A DNA stretch of 64,000 nucleotides, taken from the NCBI RefSeq assembly GCF_001625215.2, contig NC_030386.2, forward strand, positions 20,120,545 through 20,184,544, read 5' to 3'. Positions 1 to 12,707 of the stretch are shown in pieces. Origin of the DNA: Daucus carota subsp. sativus (Eukaryota > Streptophyta > Magnoliopsida > Apiales > Apiaceae). Numbering within the stretch: the stretch's first letter is position 1; every line of letters begins with the position of its first letter. The notes under the pieces are model-generated. The model was given only the letters and a program-made list of their open reading frames with translations, searched no databases and was not told where the DNA came from. A program made the position numbers and the translations under genes.

Positions 1-282
1 CACCAATTCAAGAAACAACACAATTTCCAAAAAGGTACCTTTAACTTTTATTTTGTTTGGGTTTGTTGTTAATAAAATTATGTCTAGTTTTGTTTCTTGT
101 TTTGGACTAGCTTTTGGCAGCTCTCTAACTACTTACTACTTGGCTGGTTTAGTTCTTTTACTAATAAGATTTGTCATTGTTTGCAGCATATCTCTCTCAA
201 CCTTGTCTCTCTGTCTGCAGTGGGCTTGTGACATTGTGTTTCTATCAATATCTCATTTTGTTATATACTATAGGTCACATGC

Positions 283-327
<45 letters not shown>

Positions 328-348
328 TCTCCCTCACACACACACACA

Positions 349-389
<41 letters not shown>

Positions 390-1272
390 CCTCCCCCCCT
401 CCCTTCCCCCCTCTCCCTCTCTCCCCCTGTCTCTCTCCATTAACACACATGCTGGGGACACCTTTACAGCTTAAACATTAAGAATGACTGGCTTTACTTT
501 CTGTTACATAATCTATAATTAATATATGCATTTACATTCATATAAACAGGGCTCACTTTACTTTTTGTTTCTACTAAGCAAATGCAATAATGCATGAGTA
601 GAAACTTGGGATTGGAGAATGCATGGGCCACTGCATTCTTAAGTAATGTGACACACAGACACACATACATGTACACTCATTTATTTATATACATGCGCGA
701 CAAAGTTTAAACAGATAGCATATTAAACTCGAATTTCTCAGGAGCAGATGATCCTTTTTGCTGCCCAGAGCAGTTGCAAAATGCATGCTCAGATGATGCT
801 CCTGCGTATTAAAATGTTAATGAGTTCTGCATATCTTCAAGTAAAGCATTACATTCGACAGATTATATATTTGTTAATCAATAACAGGATGCAACAAGAA
901 TTTACAAGATATATTAGAAAATGTGAAGTAAAAGGGACAATAATCCTAAATTCCTGCTAATAATGATAAAATTGAGTGAATAGTTCAAATTTCTTTTCAT
1001 CAAGTTACAGTGATGTCCTTTTCATCAAATTGATGAGGAAACAAGATTAGAGATAGCAAGATTGAAACATTTGAAAGTTTGTGGTATTCTACAAGTACAA
1101 GGAGGATTATGATTTCAAAATTGAATTAATAGAATATATTTTACATGATAGTGCATCTTTCGATTCGTTCACTGGGGAAAACAGCCCCAAACAACCAACT
1201 GGACCAATTAACTCTTTGCTATAGTCTATAGTATGTTCACGCTCAGTATTATTGGAGCTATCGAGTATAATC
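1..1272. other. Intergenic flank with microsatellite
   Basis: No convincing gene is visible. Apart from the CT/CA simple repeat at about 289-440, the stretch is unique AT-rich DNA. Its right part, next to the stop codon of the YIPF gene at 1273, must hold that gene's 3' untranslated region and polyadenylation site. The short open frames over the CT tract are products of the repeat. Confidence 0.6.
289..440. repeat. Compound CT/CA/CCT microsatellite
   Basis: About 150 bases of CT dinucleotides, interrupted by a short CA run near 335-350 and grading into C-rich CCCCCT units near 385-430. It is a pyrimidine tract on the plus strand and is likely to vary in length between individuals. Confidence 0.95.
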
Positions 1273-4200
1273 CTACACACTGACAGTGAACAGATAGAGC
1301 TTTAGCACAATCGACAGAGCCAACTGCAGAAGAAAGATCCCGGTTACAATAAGGAACCACCTTTCACCTGCAGACTTTATGTGATTACGGAGATTAAGTG
1401 CAACAAAGCTTGCTGACATAACCCCGGCTACACCAGCAATAACCCATCTAAAAAGATCCACCGGAACAACTGACAAACACTGGCAACAAGAAAAAGAAAC
1501 AATATTAATCAACACGCTTGCTTCATAACGGTAATGACTATTAATTTCTTATAACAGGTACTGTACATATAAAGAAATCATACAGAGAACAATCCAACAT
1601 TCATAGAACAAACTAACCACCATGACACTATTCTTAAACTAAATTAGATACCATATTCTGAAACAATATTATTCGTTTGGATTCAAAGAATATATTGCAA
1701 AATGATTGATTTAAGTCCCGTACATGAGAAACATGATCTTGATCTCAAGTAAAGATTATAATAAATCTCTTTTGGAGTTTTTTACATATGCACTTCTGGT
1801 GGAAGTACAAAATTCAAACAAATTATATCTCACTCACATGGCACAAGATCCTTGGAGTTAATTATGTGACCCTATACCTAAATGACGAATTACCTCGCAT
1901 AATTTTTAGCCTTTAAGGTTCAGACCAGTTACAAGTTCTGCTCCACTAAACTGTGATGTCTATCAAATGATTAAATGGTAAACACTAGTCTATGTATTCC
2001 ATATTCTGATTAAATACAGTAGCAGCAAAAAATTTCACATCCACTTGATATGTTATCAAAAATCAAAATATGCAGATCACAGCATTTAAAACATAAAAAA
2101 ATGCTCTGGCACCAGTCAATCTATCTATTATCCACCTTGATGAATCAATTATAAGTAATTTTGTTTGTATTAAATCAATATCTTCAAACACCACCAACAT
2201 GCATGATATATTGCATATTAGAATTCCCAAAACAATCCAGGAATTAATAACATCAACGCTATAATTATCAGCATATAGAATCCCATTGATCATATGAAAA
2301 TGCCAAAGAAAAGAAAGCATAAATACTAACCAGAGCTGGAATGAAGACAAACAAGGAGTAACCGTACAGACATAACAGCTGAGCTAGCCCAGACGGGGCT
2401 GAGAAGTATTTCAGAATCACGTACAAGCAGATGGGTACAACAAGGACGTAGCCATAGAACAATCCAGCAGACCATGTAATGAGATTTATGTCGTAATCCC
2501 ACTTTTGATCCTTCAACTTATGTGCAAGATAAGTAACAAATGTACCAATAGCAGCAGCCACGAATATCAAGGTAGTGCATATCCAAAATGGTCCGTAACT
2601 GATCAGCACAATAACTTAATACGGTAAGGACAATATTCGATTATGAATGTATTGAATAATAAATGGGACTGGTTTGTTAAAAGCAAGAACCAGGCCACAC
2701 CTAAAGCTATGGAATGCCAGATGATACTCTTCCTAGTTCCAAGTACGAGAACAAGAAGGGATCTAATTCTGCTAAAACTGGTACTAAAATATTTTATCAA
2801 ATTCAGAGGTTGGGGAGACCCAGATACTTATTTGAACAAAATAATATCCTTGAGGCACTTGGGAGGAAATACTCTTTATCAATTTATCATCCAGAAGTCC
2901 TCGCCTTAATTTAATAACACATGACAAATGCTATAGATTCTTAGAGTGGATATTTTGTCCACATTAAGATCATATTTAATCATCAAGAGCTTAGGTTGCC
3001 TGCATCCTCAAGATACTTTTAAAAGAATAACCATCAAGAACCTATATATTCTCCATCCTATCAAATATTTTAGCTGGTTCATAGTTGCTCCTCAAGGGAA
3101 TATTATAACCCTAGTCTCATGATCTCATCTTCATACAGTGATAAGTTTTACATCTCAAAGGACTATCTTTATGGCAATATATCATATTTCAGCACCATTA
3201 AAAATGTGAAAAGCAAATATAACCACAATGCATGGACATATACATTACTTTATTATAGGCATACACTTTGTGTTGCTTGTGCCAAATATTTAATCACAAC
3301 AAAAACATCTCCTATATCACAAGGCTTCAACTACACACCTCTATGTACAAAATGACATTTCTAAGAACAATAGGTTTGCGATTCTTAAAAAAACATCATT
3401 AGAGGCAGATAAAAATATGTAACGGGTTGCTTCAAATTGCAAACTTTAAACAAAATATAGATAACTGCTCCTAAATACAATTGCAAACCAGTGTATTAAA
3501 GCTCACATAATAATTGATTAATTTATGTGACCATAACAGAAAACTTACAGATCTGGGCGATCAGAATTCTTCTCGTTGAAGATTCCACTAAATGGAAGAA
3601 CTGAATCTTTAATTCTGTCTAAAACGTCTGATGTGTCAACGTCAAAGTAGGGTTTGAAAGCATTGATACTAAATGCTCGAAACCAACCACTTGATTGGGT
3701 TTCATCTGAAGATCCAGATCTCGGTTTTGAAAATGTATCTACAAGAAAATACGACAGAAGTAAGAATCCAACATGATCTGATGTACACTGAAGTTGCTAA
3801 AGAAATACCAACTAAGTCAATTTGCAGCAATTCGAAACAATAGATATAGTGATTATCAATGAACAGAAATTAACTGAAAATTACACGATATTGTAATAAA
3901 TATCTATGATCGGCATTCCTTACTCCATTCTACTATTTACCATTTAAACTAGGGATTAAACCCACCAATTTGATGATTTATGCTCAATTCTCCTTCCTCA
4001 ATTCATCTTCTTCACAAACATAATCATAGTAAATTAAAAACACTTCATTATATCACTGCATCGAAGGAAGCATGAGTGCGGGTGCAGGTGCGAGGGTGCG
4101 CAGTGCGGGGATACGGAAATTTGACAAATTTAAAGTTACAGGGATTCGGTGCGGGGGAAGTCGGCATATATTAATATATTAAATATATATGTAGTATATG

Positions 4201-4706
4201 TATGTAGGAATATATATTTCAAGAGTTTTATTTATATTATACTAAATAGTCAACTAAATAAGTTCATTATCTTTAATAATATGTGTCATTCTTAATTGAT
4301 GACACAACTGACCTATTTTAATGTACTTAATCGATTATGATTTTAAGTATCTTCATTATTTTTCTCTCACTTGTGGGTGAGAGAAGAATTCCCATGCACC
4401 CAAGAATTCCCAAGTATCGAGTGCACAATGCGGCTGGTAAGTGAAGAATCCCTGCTTTCCATTCTTACATCATTTTCTTCTGCATTTCTTGTTGCTTACA
4501 ATTTTCCATTCCATCCTCACCTTCTCTGATCCCTTCTACAAGTAGTTATTGGTTAAAGCACCGACTTTCAGATTCTAAAGTATAACTAGGCAACATATCA
4601 CTTAGTACACAACCGCCAATATATAATATTCAGGAACACTTGCAGCTTTCATTTCACAATTAAATCCGAAATTATTATTCTAGTTCTACCCAGAGCTATT
4701 ACAAGT

Positions 4707-4742
<36 letters not shown>

Positions 4743-5081
4743 TCACGGTTAATTATGTTCATGAGCTAAAACACACAAATAAACAATATTGTACCATCAG
4801 CATCCCGAGGAGGACCGGAAGCCTTCGAGATCTTCCCTTGAGCTCCGGAAGGCGGAAAAGTCTGGAGATCCGAATCTGAAACAACCAATTCCATCAAATT
4901 CCTTACACAATTCAATTCCAAACAACAAAATGATTCGCAACTGAAAATAATCAGAAATCAAATCAAAAGAGTACCATTAAATTTAACCGCGATTTGAGCC
5001 GGCGAATCAGACACTGCCTACAATATCATCAATACAATCACAATTCAGCAAATCTAAACAATCATAAAAGAGAGAGGGAGA

Positions 5082-5129
<48 letters not shown>

Positions 5130-5191
5130 CATACAGGAACAGATCCGGAGACATTATGACTATCAATGCTTGTGTAATTGCCGGACATCAT
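1273..5191 (-). CDS. Yip1-domain membrane protein, YIPF1/2 class
   Basis: Six exons read leftwards: 5191-5135, 5017-4975, 4875-4795, 3738-3549, 2598-2331 and 1479-1273. They total 846 nt (281 aa). All junctions are GT-AG and keep frame. The start is the first of two adjacent ATGs (MMSGNYT). The N-terminal ~115 residues are hydrophilic and include a conserved block, WFRAFSINAFKPYFDVDTSD. About five hydrophobic segments then form the Yip1 domain (FWICTTLIFV, WSAGLFYGYV, YGYSLFVFIP, FRWVIAGVAGVM, FLIVTGIFLL). Proteins of this family sit in Golgi/ER membranes and bind Rab GTPases during vesicle trafficking; this role is taken from the family, not seen here. The length fits the YIPF1/2 clade. Introns 1 and 3 carry purine/pyrimidine dinucleotide tracts. 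Confident of the family; the exact start could be the second ATG. Confidence 0.9.
4707..4738. repeat. CT microsatellite in YIPF intron 3
   Basis: An uninterrupted run of about 15 CT units inside the intron between exons 3 and 4 of the YIPF gene. The same intron also holds a GC-rich low-complexity patch near 4075-4165 made of GTGCGGG-like units, which stands out from the AT-rich surroundings. Confidence 0.85.
5070..5125. repeat. GA microsatellite in YIPF intron 1
   Basis: An AG dinucleotide tract fills about half of the 117-base first intron of the YIPF gene and starts only about ten bases inside the 5' splice site. On the transcribed strand it reads as CT repeats, so it could act as a polypyrimidine stretch. 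Confidence 0.9.
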
Positions 5192-5478
5192 CTTTGCTAA
5201 ACAAATTGCGAGTGTTGAATTGTAATTGCAGTGGATATAGGTGTTGAAGCTGAGAGACCTGTTCACAGATCTCTCGTTCACTCTACCGTATTAATTGATT
5301 CCATGTTTTAGACTTCTTCACTTTATATACTTTCTATTATTTTATTTATAGATTTAAAACTCTACATTTTAAATAAATTTTTATTACCTAAATCTAAATA
5401 CATGTTTTTTCATCGTTGTATGTGTTCAAAAATAATTTTAAAACATAATACATAGATTTTGACATTTTTTAATACTAG

Positions 5479-6053
5479 AATTAAGATCGGGTTAATTATC
5501 AAGTTGGTCACTAAAGTGGGCTTAATGTATCAAGTTGGTCACTGAACTCAAAACGGTATCAAGATGGTCACTGAAGTGGCTATAAATATCAAACAAGTAC
5601 CTTGAAATATGAGTTCAAGCAATAAAAATATTATTTATAAAATTTTACACATTATTTTTATATGTTACCAAAACCAAGTAAAAGGTTATGACTTCTAATA
5701 TTTATGATAATATATTTAGATTTTATCAAGTTTATTTATTATTTATTTTTTAATTAAAACAAAGAAAATAACAATATAATAAAATATAAATAATAAATAA
5801 ACTTGATAAATTATAAATATATTATTTTAAATACCAGAAATCATAACTTTATGGTTGGTCGTGGTAACATTTAAAAATAACGCGTAAAACTTTATAAATA
5901 ATATTTTTATTGCTTAAACTCATATTTCAAGGTACTTGTTTGATATTTGTGATGACTTTAGTGACCATTTTGATACCGTTTTGAGTTCAGTGACCAACTT
6001 GATACATTAAGCGCACTTCAGTGACCAACTTGATAATTAACCCAATTAAGATC
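5479..6053. mobile_element. Mutator-type MITE with long inverted repeats
   Basis: A 555-bp element (5489-6043) whose two ends are near-perfect inverted copies for well over 100 bp. It begins GGGTTAATTATCAAGTTGG and ends with the complement. It is flanked by an exact 10-bp direct repeat, AATTAAGATC (5479-5488 and 6044-6053). Long inverted repeats with a 9-11 bp target duplication are typical of non-autonomous Mutator-like elements. The interior is AT-rich with no coding capacity. The exact target duplication suggests a fairly young insertion. Confidence 0.85.
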
Positions 6054-6319
6054 AAGTGCTAAAAAATCAGCAGCTGTGTATTTGTAAAAATATCACAGAT
6101 TATTATTTCTTAATATAATCATCTCGAGTGAAAAAATAATCAACCCAAAATTTAAATATCTTATATTATTTACTTGATTGTTTAAGTTGCTGTGATTCCA
6201 TTTTGAGGAAGAAGTTACAAATTTCATAAATTGTATTCAACCCCCTCTACAATCTATCTTTATTAGTTGGTGTAAAATAACAACGGTTAAGTCTGTAGAT
6301 ACTTCCTTACTATTCGGTT

Positions 6320-7046
6320 TAAAGTTGAGTAAAGCTGAAGGTGCTTGTTTTATGATCCAGAATTATATCGTTGTTTCATTGGCAAATCAAATTTCATTAC
6401 TCATACTCATTCCAATCTTTTCTATTCTGTCCAAACATTAAGTGATCAGTACATGCAGCATCCTCGTCAACCGCATTTTAATGTACTACAACATGTTCTT
6501 CGTTACATTGCTTCTATTGCTGGCCAAAGAATTCTTCTTTAGGGTGAATATTTCTTAACTGTTTAGACTTATTCTGATTATGATTGGGGTGCTTGTACTG
6601 ATACTCGACATTATATCACTTAATTGCTATCTTTGTTTACTGGGTTCTTAAACTATTAGCTAAAAATCCAAGAAACAATCTATTGTCTCTCGAAGTCTTC
6701 TGCGAGGTTGAAGATCGAGCTTTAACGGCCATAGTTGCAAAAATTACTTGGGTTTTACTGATAGACTTAGTTTCCGGAATCTTGCTCCTGTCACTCTTCA
6801 CTGTGATAATCAATATATTTTGTCTATTGCTAAAAATTCAATGTTTCATGAATAATTAAAGCATATTGATATTGATTGTCATTTCACTAGAGAAAAGGTT
6901 CTTGATGATCTCCTTCGTCTTTCTTACCTTTCTATTCAAGAACAACTTGCAGATCTTCTCACTGAAATCATTCTTTCCCTGCAATTCAATTCTCTTAAGT
7001 TTAAGTTTGTCATGTTTCTTAACATGTCCAGCTTGAAGGGATATTA
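6320..7046 (+). pseudogene. Ty1-copia polyprotein remnant (RT end and RNase H)
   Basis: Translated fragments resemble the C-terminal end of a copia polyprotein: a SVQTLSDQYMQHPRQPH-like block at about 6430-6475, then YSDYDWGACTDTRHY (about 6570-6620), a decayed SRSSAE-type block, and the C-terminal HIDIDCHFTREKV (about 6860) followed by a QLADLLTE-like block. Several in-frame stops and frame changes (for example the stop at 6540-6542) show it is dead. It ends in TAA at 7044, next to a purine-rich GCTTGAAGGGAT that resembles the usual polypurine tract. No LTR is recognisable on either side. Confidence 0.8.
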
Positions 7047-8120
7047 AGCTACATGACACGGGTTAACAGTTAAAATAATAAATAATAAATTCTGTTATAA
7101 ATCAAGTTAGTTAATGAAATACAATAATTTAATATCAGAATAAGTTAAATAACAAGTTACAAATATCAAGAAGCCCTACTTATGATAATCAAAAATTACA
7201 TTTACAATAATTACTTGAATAAGATTGAAAATATATTAAAATTAAAATATTAACGGTGCATCGTGCATGTGAGCACTAGCTTGAGAAATATAAAAGATAA
7301 TTTTAACGGCCAAAATGAAGTGATTGCGTTTGAAGAGTATTCTTTTTCACTTGTTGATATATTATATTCTTTTAGTTTTCAATGCATATATATTAACATT
7401 ATTTCAAAATTTTCTTTCTTGAAAGTTGTATAACAATTAATGAGGGTTGAATAAAAGTTTACATTGATGCATTTATTAGGAGTACAATTAAGAAAATATT
7501 ATCTAATTAATGTTTCTTTAGTATGCGTAATTTTTTCAAAAAAATCTTATATTGTGAAATGGAGAGAGTAATTTTTTATTTTTATTATTTTGATATCTAA
7601 CTGCTAACACATGCAATAATGCAGTAAGGTATTCAGTAAGGTGATCTAACCACTTCTTGCAAAACATAACTGATCTCGACTCATAACTTCTTCAAATGCA
7701 ATGATTCTGACGTTTATTTGGATTATAATAACTAACATACGACTGTACTAATCAGGTCGAAAATGACATTATTTGTATTAAAGCTACCTTAATTATATTA
7801 TCTTGTCATTTATGATGAGTTATGAATTAGTTTCTTGTTGCCTCCACAAATTCAACCTGACCAAAGAGAAAAAAACAGTACAAATTGAAAGTTCTCGTCT
7901 CCAGACGCCTTAGCTACGTTAGTATTATTATTAGATAACGGTCCAGAAATTGTTGGCAAATATCTTATGAACGATTTTGTTAATGTTATAAAGTAAAATT
8001 TCTAGAATGTTTTAATGCATTTAGAGGGAAAGATAACTGATTTTATTATGCATCAACATTTGCTATCATACTACTCCTTTTTACCTCTCATTTCTTTATA
8101 ATTTTTTTAACGGTTCGACA
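7047..8120. other. AT-rich spacer without recognised gene
   Basis: AT-rich sequence after the copia remnant. The first part may include decayed LTR sequence, because it follows the polypurine-like tract. I see no open frame of interest, no RNA gene and no clear repeat structure. Confidence 0.5.
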
Positions 8121-8267
8121 GGCATTTTAAGACTCTTATAAAATATAGTTCCTCTTATTTTTTATTTTTTTTGTGAATAAAAATTTAAACAAATTTTTAT
8201 TCAAAAGAAAAAAAAATTAAAAAATAAGTTACGAAACTATATTTGTAAGAGTATTAGAATGCATGCC
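8121..8267. mobile_element. Small hairpin MITE (GGCAT... family)
   Basis: About 147 bp that folds back on itself. The left arm starts GGCATTTTAAGACTCTTATA and the right arm ends as its approximate complement (TAAGAGTATTAGAATGCATGCC). A poly-T/poly-A stem lies in the middle. A related copy with the same arms lies at 36741-36892. I could not define a clean target duplication. Confidence 0.6.
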
Positions 8268-9668
8268 GAACTCTCGCCGCCCAAGGTAAATTACCACCTC
8301 CATCTCCACCTACACCTTCGTCCTCACCTTCACCTCGGTCTTCCTCGCCTCCAATACCGTCTGCCCAGCTTAATGCCGATTTCAATTCCAAATCTTTGCC
8401 AAAAACTGCCGGACAAAGTTAAAGGCTCCTTCGGAAGTATACCACATTCATCTCCGCCTCCACCTCCATTATCTCTACCATTGCAACCACCACCTGAATT
8501 GGCAACTAGAACAAATCTGGAGATTTCGAGCAGTTTCTAGAACAGATTTAGAGATTCTGGGCAGTTTCTGCAAGTTTTCACTAGTTCATGCAACACAGAT
8601 CACTAAATTTTAAAGAAAATATCACTGAGAATATTACTAAACTGAATTGGTTTTTAGTTTTTACTTTAGGAATGATTTTTATTTGACCATGAATCTATAT
8701 ATATATATATAGATGTAGTTATTATATAAATCATATACTCTTATATATAATATATAATAATTACATCTATATATACATAGATGTAGTTATTATATGTAAA
8801 TCAAAATCATCAATAAACATGCACGAGGTTTAATAATTTGGAAAACCCGTTAAAGCTCCTCATTAAGTTATTATATAAGTTTTTTTTTGTTAGTTTCGGC
8901 CAACATAAAGTCGGAAAATTCGCCAGACATTTTGTATATGATGAAAAAAATCCACATAGAAAATAATTTGATTGCATAATTTTAAATTTTTTTATAAGAC
9001 AAAAGACTTCAAATTGACTGTTGATCCTAACTTTTGTTTACTTTGTTCATCATTAAGATTATCTTCAATGGGTATAACTAAAATAGTTAACTAAAATGAT
9101 ATAAAATAATGATGGGAAATTCTTAATGGTACCCTCGTAGAATGGCTTTTCTCAATGGTACCATCGCATTTTTGACTTCTACCGATGGTACGCTAATACT
9201 TTTAATTTACTCTCTATGGTATCCTCGTGTACTTTTAATTTACACTCTATTGATTTCAAACTGTAAAACAAATTGTATATTTGAAATCCTTGTAAAAAGT
9301 TACATGAAATAGACCCTTAAATCATGTAAAACAGAGTCAAAATGAGTGAGATATATTCCTAACCAAACTTTGTCATTAATAAACTTCATTTATATTTGTC
9401 AAAATGAGTGAGAAATATGCAGGGGTTCCGTACTTCGGTTGTTTGGAAAACCGGTCGAAGTTGCTTTCGTTAGGTAGGTAGGTAAAATTTATAGTTTCTA
9501 AATTCCCTTTAATTCTTTATGGACGAGTGACGACCGTCTAAATCCAAATATTTATAATCCGCATGCTCCAGGGTAAACTTTCACCCCATATATATAGCAA
9601 GAATGAGAATCTCTCTTCTAACCACTCCTCTCTCTCTCCATCTTTCACACTTCATTCAACCGGCAAAG
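8268..9668. other. Spacer upstream of MSL gene
   Basis: At 8270-8535 there is a C-rich patch that encodes proline- or histidine-rich peptides in several frames (PPSPPTPSSSP-like in one). It has stops and no recognisable family, so I do not call a gene. AT-rich palindromic sequence follows near 8695-8800. The last 200 bases before the ATG at 9669 probably hold the MSL promoter and 5' leader; a TATATATA stretch lies at about 9590. Confidence 0.45.
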
Positions 9669-11719
9669 ATGGCAATGGAAGAATATTCCGAAGATATAGA
9701 GATCGGAGAATATTCTTCTTCACACTCAACTTCACTCGCATCTGGTGGTTCTACCACACCAAACGTCCCTCTGCAGCTAAACAATTTAGTCTGCTCCCCT
9801 GCACTTCTACTAACACTCTCTGTAGCAACTTTCTTCATTCAAAAACTCATTTATGCTTCCGTCCTTTTACAGTGCCTTGATTATTTTCTCGTCGTTTCAT
9901 CTATTTTTTTTTCTTTCTCGCTCCATCATCACTACTCTCATATTTCTCCTAGAGAGGCATTTCATTATGAAAAACATCAAGGCCTTTTACTTTCTTTTTG
10001 CTTGGAGAAAACAAATGCCCAACTTCTTGTGCTCCTGTTCCGTTCTTTCTTTTTGGTTCCTGCTCATCAAAGCCGACATGAATATTCTTCATATTCGTAT
10101 TATTACTAGTATATTTGCAGCTTTTGTAATGTATACTTTGATATCCATGTTAAGGATTACAATTTTGAAGAAACTAGATTGTTGCTTCCATGAAAAAAAT
10201 TTCTTCGCAAATATTCAAGTTCTGATATCTAACGAGTACTTTCTTCAGAAACTTATGGGATATGTAAGAGAATCTAAGGATCCTAAAGATAGCATTATGA
10301 AAGCTCAGCTGAAATGGATCAAAGGAGCAATTAACAGCATGCGGCGACCAAATTTACGTACCATTTGTAATGAAGTTGAGAGCAGTGATACTTTCAGCCT
10401 TCAGCATCAAGTTGAACATGTTATTTCTTTAGTTCTCAGGAATCTGACTAACAATGAGCCCAGGTAAGCATTTATATATAATTTTTGGTTTTTCGCTTTT
10501 TTAACTCCCCTTTCTCTGTAATTCCCTGCTTTCCTCTGTTTTCTCTTGAATTTCAATCTTCTGATCTTGCATAGGGGTGGACCTTGGACATTTTTACTCT
10601 TTATAATCATGCAGTAATATGTTCAGAATATGGTTAATTAATTATATTTCATTGTCCAGGGATATACAAGAGGCCGATCTTCTATTGGTCATGAAGGAAG
10701 AGAATGTCGCAAAATTTCTTCAATTGTTTCATGGTGCTACCGAAACAAAGAGCATTACTCAAGAATCTTTGAAAACTTGGATGGTAATTTTAAAGTTCCA
10801 AGATTGGTAGATATGGCGCCCAAATATCAATCTCACGTGCTAGCATTTTTGCAGGCTAAAGTCTGCAATGAGCGCCAACACGTGGTTCGGCTCTTAAACA
10901 GTACTAGCAAAGGCATAGAGCAGTTGGGGATAATTTTGTGGGCAACCCAATTTTATATGGTACTGCTTTTCTGGTGTCGTTTGATGAGGATTGTAACAAC
11001 GATAAATCCGGCATACTTATCACCTATTCTCTTGATATTTGGCAAAATAATATTTGACGGAGTTGAGCTTGTTACAGTAATGAACTCAATTGAGATAGGG
11101 GACCAATGTATCATTGATGATGAGCAGGTAATGATATACAATGTGTCCATAATTTCAAACATATATTTTCTTATAATCCGTACTGAAATATATCATAATC
11201 TGCAGCTGGTCGCTGAACGCCTAGAGTTTTACATCACAACTTTCAGGAAGGACAATAATCAAACTGTGAACTATTCTAATTCCCTATTACTCAGCAAATC
11301 CATCACCAATTTAAGCAGGAGTTCTGGGTTGATTGATGCTTTTGAGATACTTGTCAGTGTCACAACTTCCTCTGATAAAATTGCTAGTCTGAAGCTTAAG
11401 ATCGACGAGTGAGTGAATTTGACCATATATCACCCCTTATATCTAAATGAAAATTTATAAAAATTAAGGTTTTCATATTTGTAATACGATGACATCTGAT
11501 GCATGCAGGTTCATTGGAAGTAAGCCTGAAATTTGGCGTGCTGAGTTTTGCTTCGATTTTAAAGGGGTAGACGACGGGAGGGATATATATAATCTCGAGA
11601 TCACGAACTTAGGAAGGTTTCAGAACTACAAGGTGAAGAAACAACAAAGATTTGAGTTTATTCTTAAGCTGAAAAGGTCGCTGGAAGATCTTGGGATCAT
11701 TAATTTTACCGTGAAATAA
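9669..11719 (+). pseudogene. MSL10-like mechanosensitive channel, frameshifted
   Basis: Exons 9669-10463, 10660-10783, 10855-11127, 11206-11408 and 11509-11719 match the plant plasma-membrane MscS-like (MSL) family. Recognisable blocks are LERHFIMKNIKAFYFLF, the EF-like DIQEADLLLVMKEENVAKF, VCNERQHVVRLLNSTSKGI, the pore-domain region ending EIGDQCIIDDEQ, and the C-terminal FQNYKVKKQQRFEFILKLK. Four splice junctions are GT-AG and keep frame. The N-terminal frame (MAMEEYSEDIEIGEY..., then a membrane segment) is out of register with the rest. The exon sum is 1606 nt, one more than 535 codons. The extra base most simply lies in the T9 run at 9904-9912. The protein would be about 534 aa, shorter than typical MSL10 at the N-terminus. 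The pore helix is diverged. It may be a pseudogene, a homopolymer sequencing error, or a gene starting downstream. Confidence 0.8.
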
Positions 11720-12056
11720 GCATTTAGGGTGTAGATAATTTATTTAATTTGTTGTAATGTATATTGTATAGTACTTACTATCTTTAAGTTCTTTGTCATA
11801 GAAATTTGTTAGGAGTATTTCTTTAAGTTATTGTTGTCATCTGTCCATATATATGATATGATGTGGGGTTGGTTGTTGAAGAAATCACTGCGAGAAAGTA
11901 AATTGTGTGAAATTTGTATTACTCCTGAACTCTTTCAGCACTTCATACCAAAGCTCTAATTCAATGAATACTTTAGAGCTTATTGTGAGTAGTACAACTT
12001 CCTGGAAGACTATTGCAAGTGTAGAGCTTATAATAGATGAGAACATAAACACTTAA
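11720..12056. other. MSL 3' flank
   Basis: AT-rich sequence following the MSL stop codon, probably including its 3' untranslated region. No other feature is visible. Confidence 0.5.
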
Positions 12057-12600
12057 TCAAAAACTGATGACATTCAAAGTTTGTTTTAGGAGGAAAAGGG
12101 CCTCAGTACGTATAACCCTGCGAAAAAAGCTGAAGCAAAGAGTGCCCTTCATTACATGAATTTATTTTTGTTATATGAGTCACTTGTAGTGCACTTCATC
12201 TTGTGACTAGGATCTTGTTAAGTTCTTTATTAACATTTTCTAGATTTAACCTAGTGATATTTATACAGTGACTTGAGTGTTTAAAATGAGTCATTATGGA
12301 CATTGGGTAGCTAGGTGAGATATTTTATTGAGAATGGTGACGACTTGATATAAAACCCCTTTGCTTTGCACCTTGGCTGCTTCATTATTGTGTGTTGAGA
12401 ATCAATAATCTGAATGTTCTTCGTTGCTTAGCCGCTGCAACTCGCTCCTATAAAAGGGAAGATGATGGCGATGTGAAATTGGAAGCCGAGAGACTTAGTT
12501 TCTGGGATCGCACGAATTAACTTGCATAGATTTGCAAGTTGATTTGTATGATCCTGCCTCACCCTATGAAGCTGCAAGGCATAAGTCCACGATTTTATGG
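12057..12600 (-). pseudogene. Relic copy 1 of the 12-19 kb gene family
   Basis: Three blocks line up, in the same order, with the intact gene at 18346-19248. They are a GGGCCTC...AAAAAGAGTGCCCTTCATTACATGAA block (12085-12170), a TTCGTTGCTTAGC...AACTCGCTC block (about 12415-12450), and a GTATGATCCTGC block (12545-12560). Nothing of the acidic N-terminus is left and no open frame spans it. It is the most decayed of three copies in the same orientation. Confidence 0.65.
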
Positions 12601-12707
12601 GAGTGGAAAATTTTATGAAAAAACCATAAGCATCAAAGTCTCCCACATATGAGAAGATGGAGACAAAGTAATATTGTCGCAATTTAGCAAACAAGGTATT
12701 CTAGACA

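Noticed and set aside
53..481. Open frames over the CT/CA microsatellite
   Set aside because: The peptide is almost entirely Leu-Ser or Thr-His repeats dictated by the dinucleotide tract, and the frame does not begin at an ATG.
8259..8540. Possible proline-rich (extensin-like) gene
   Set aside because: Pro/Ser/His-rich peptides appear in more than one frame because of composition; stops interrupt the most protein-like frame and no family motif is present.
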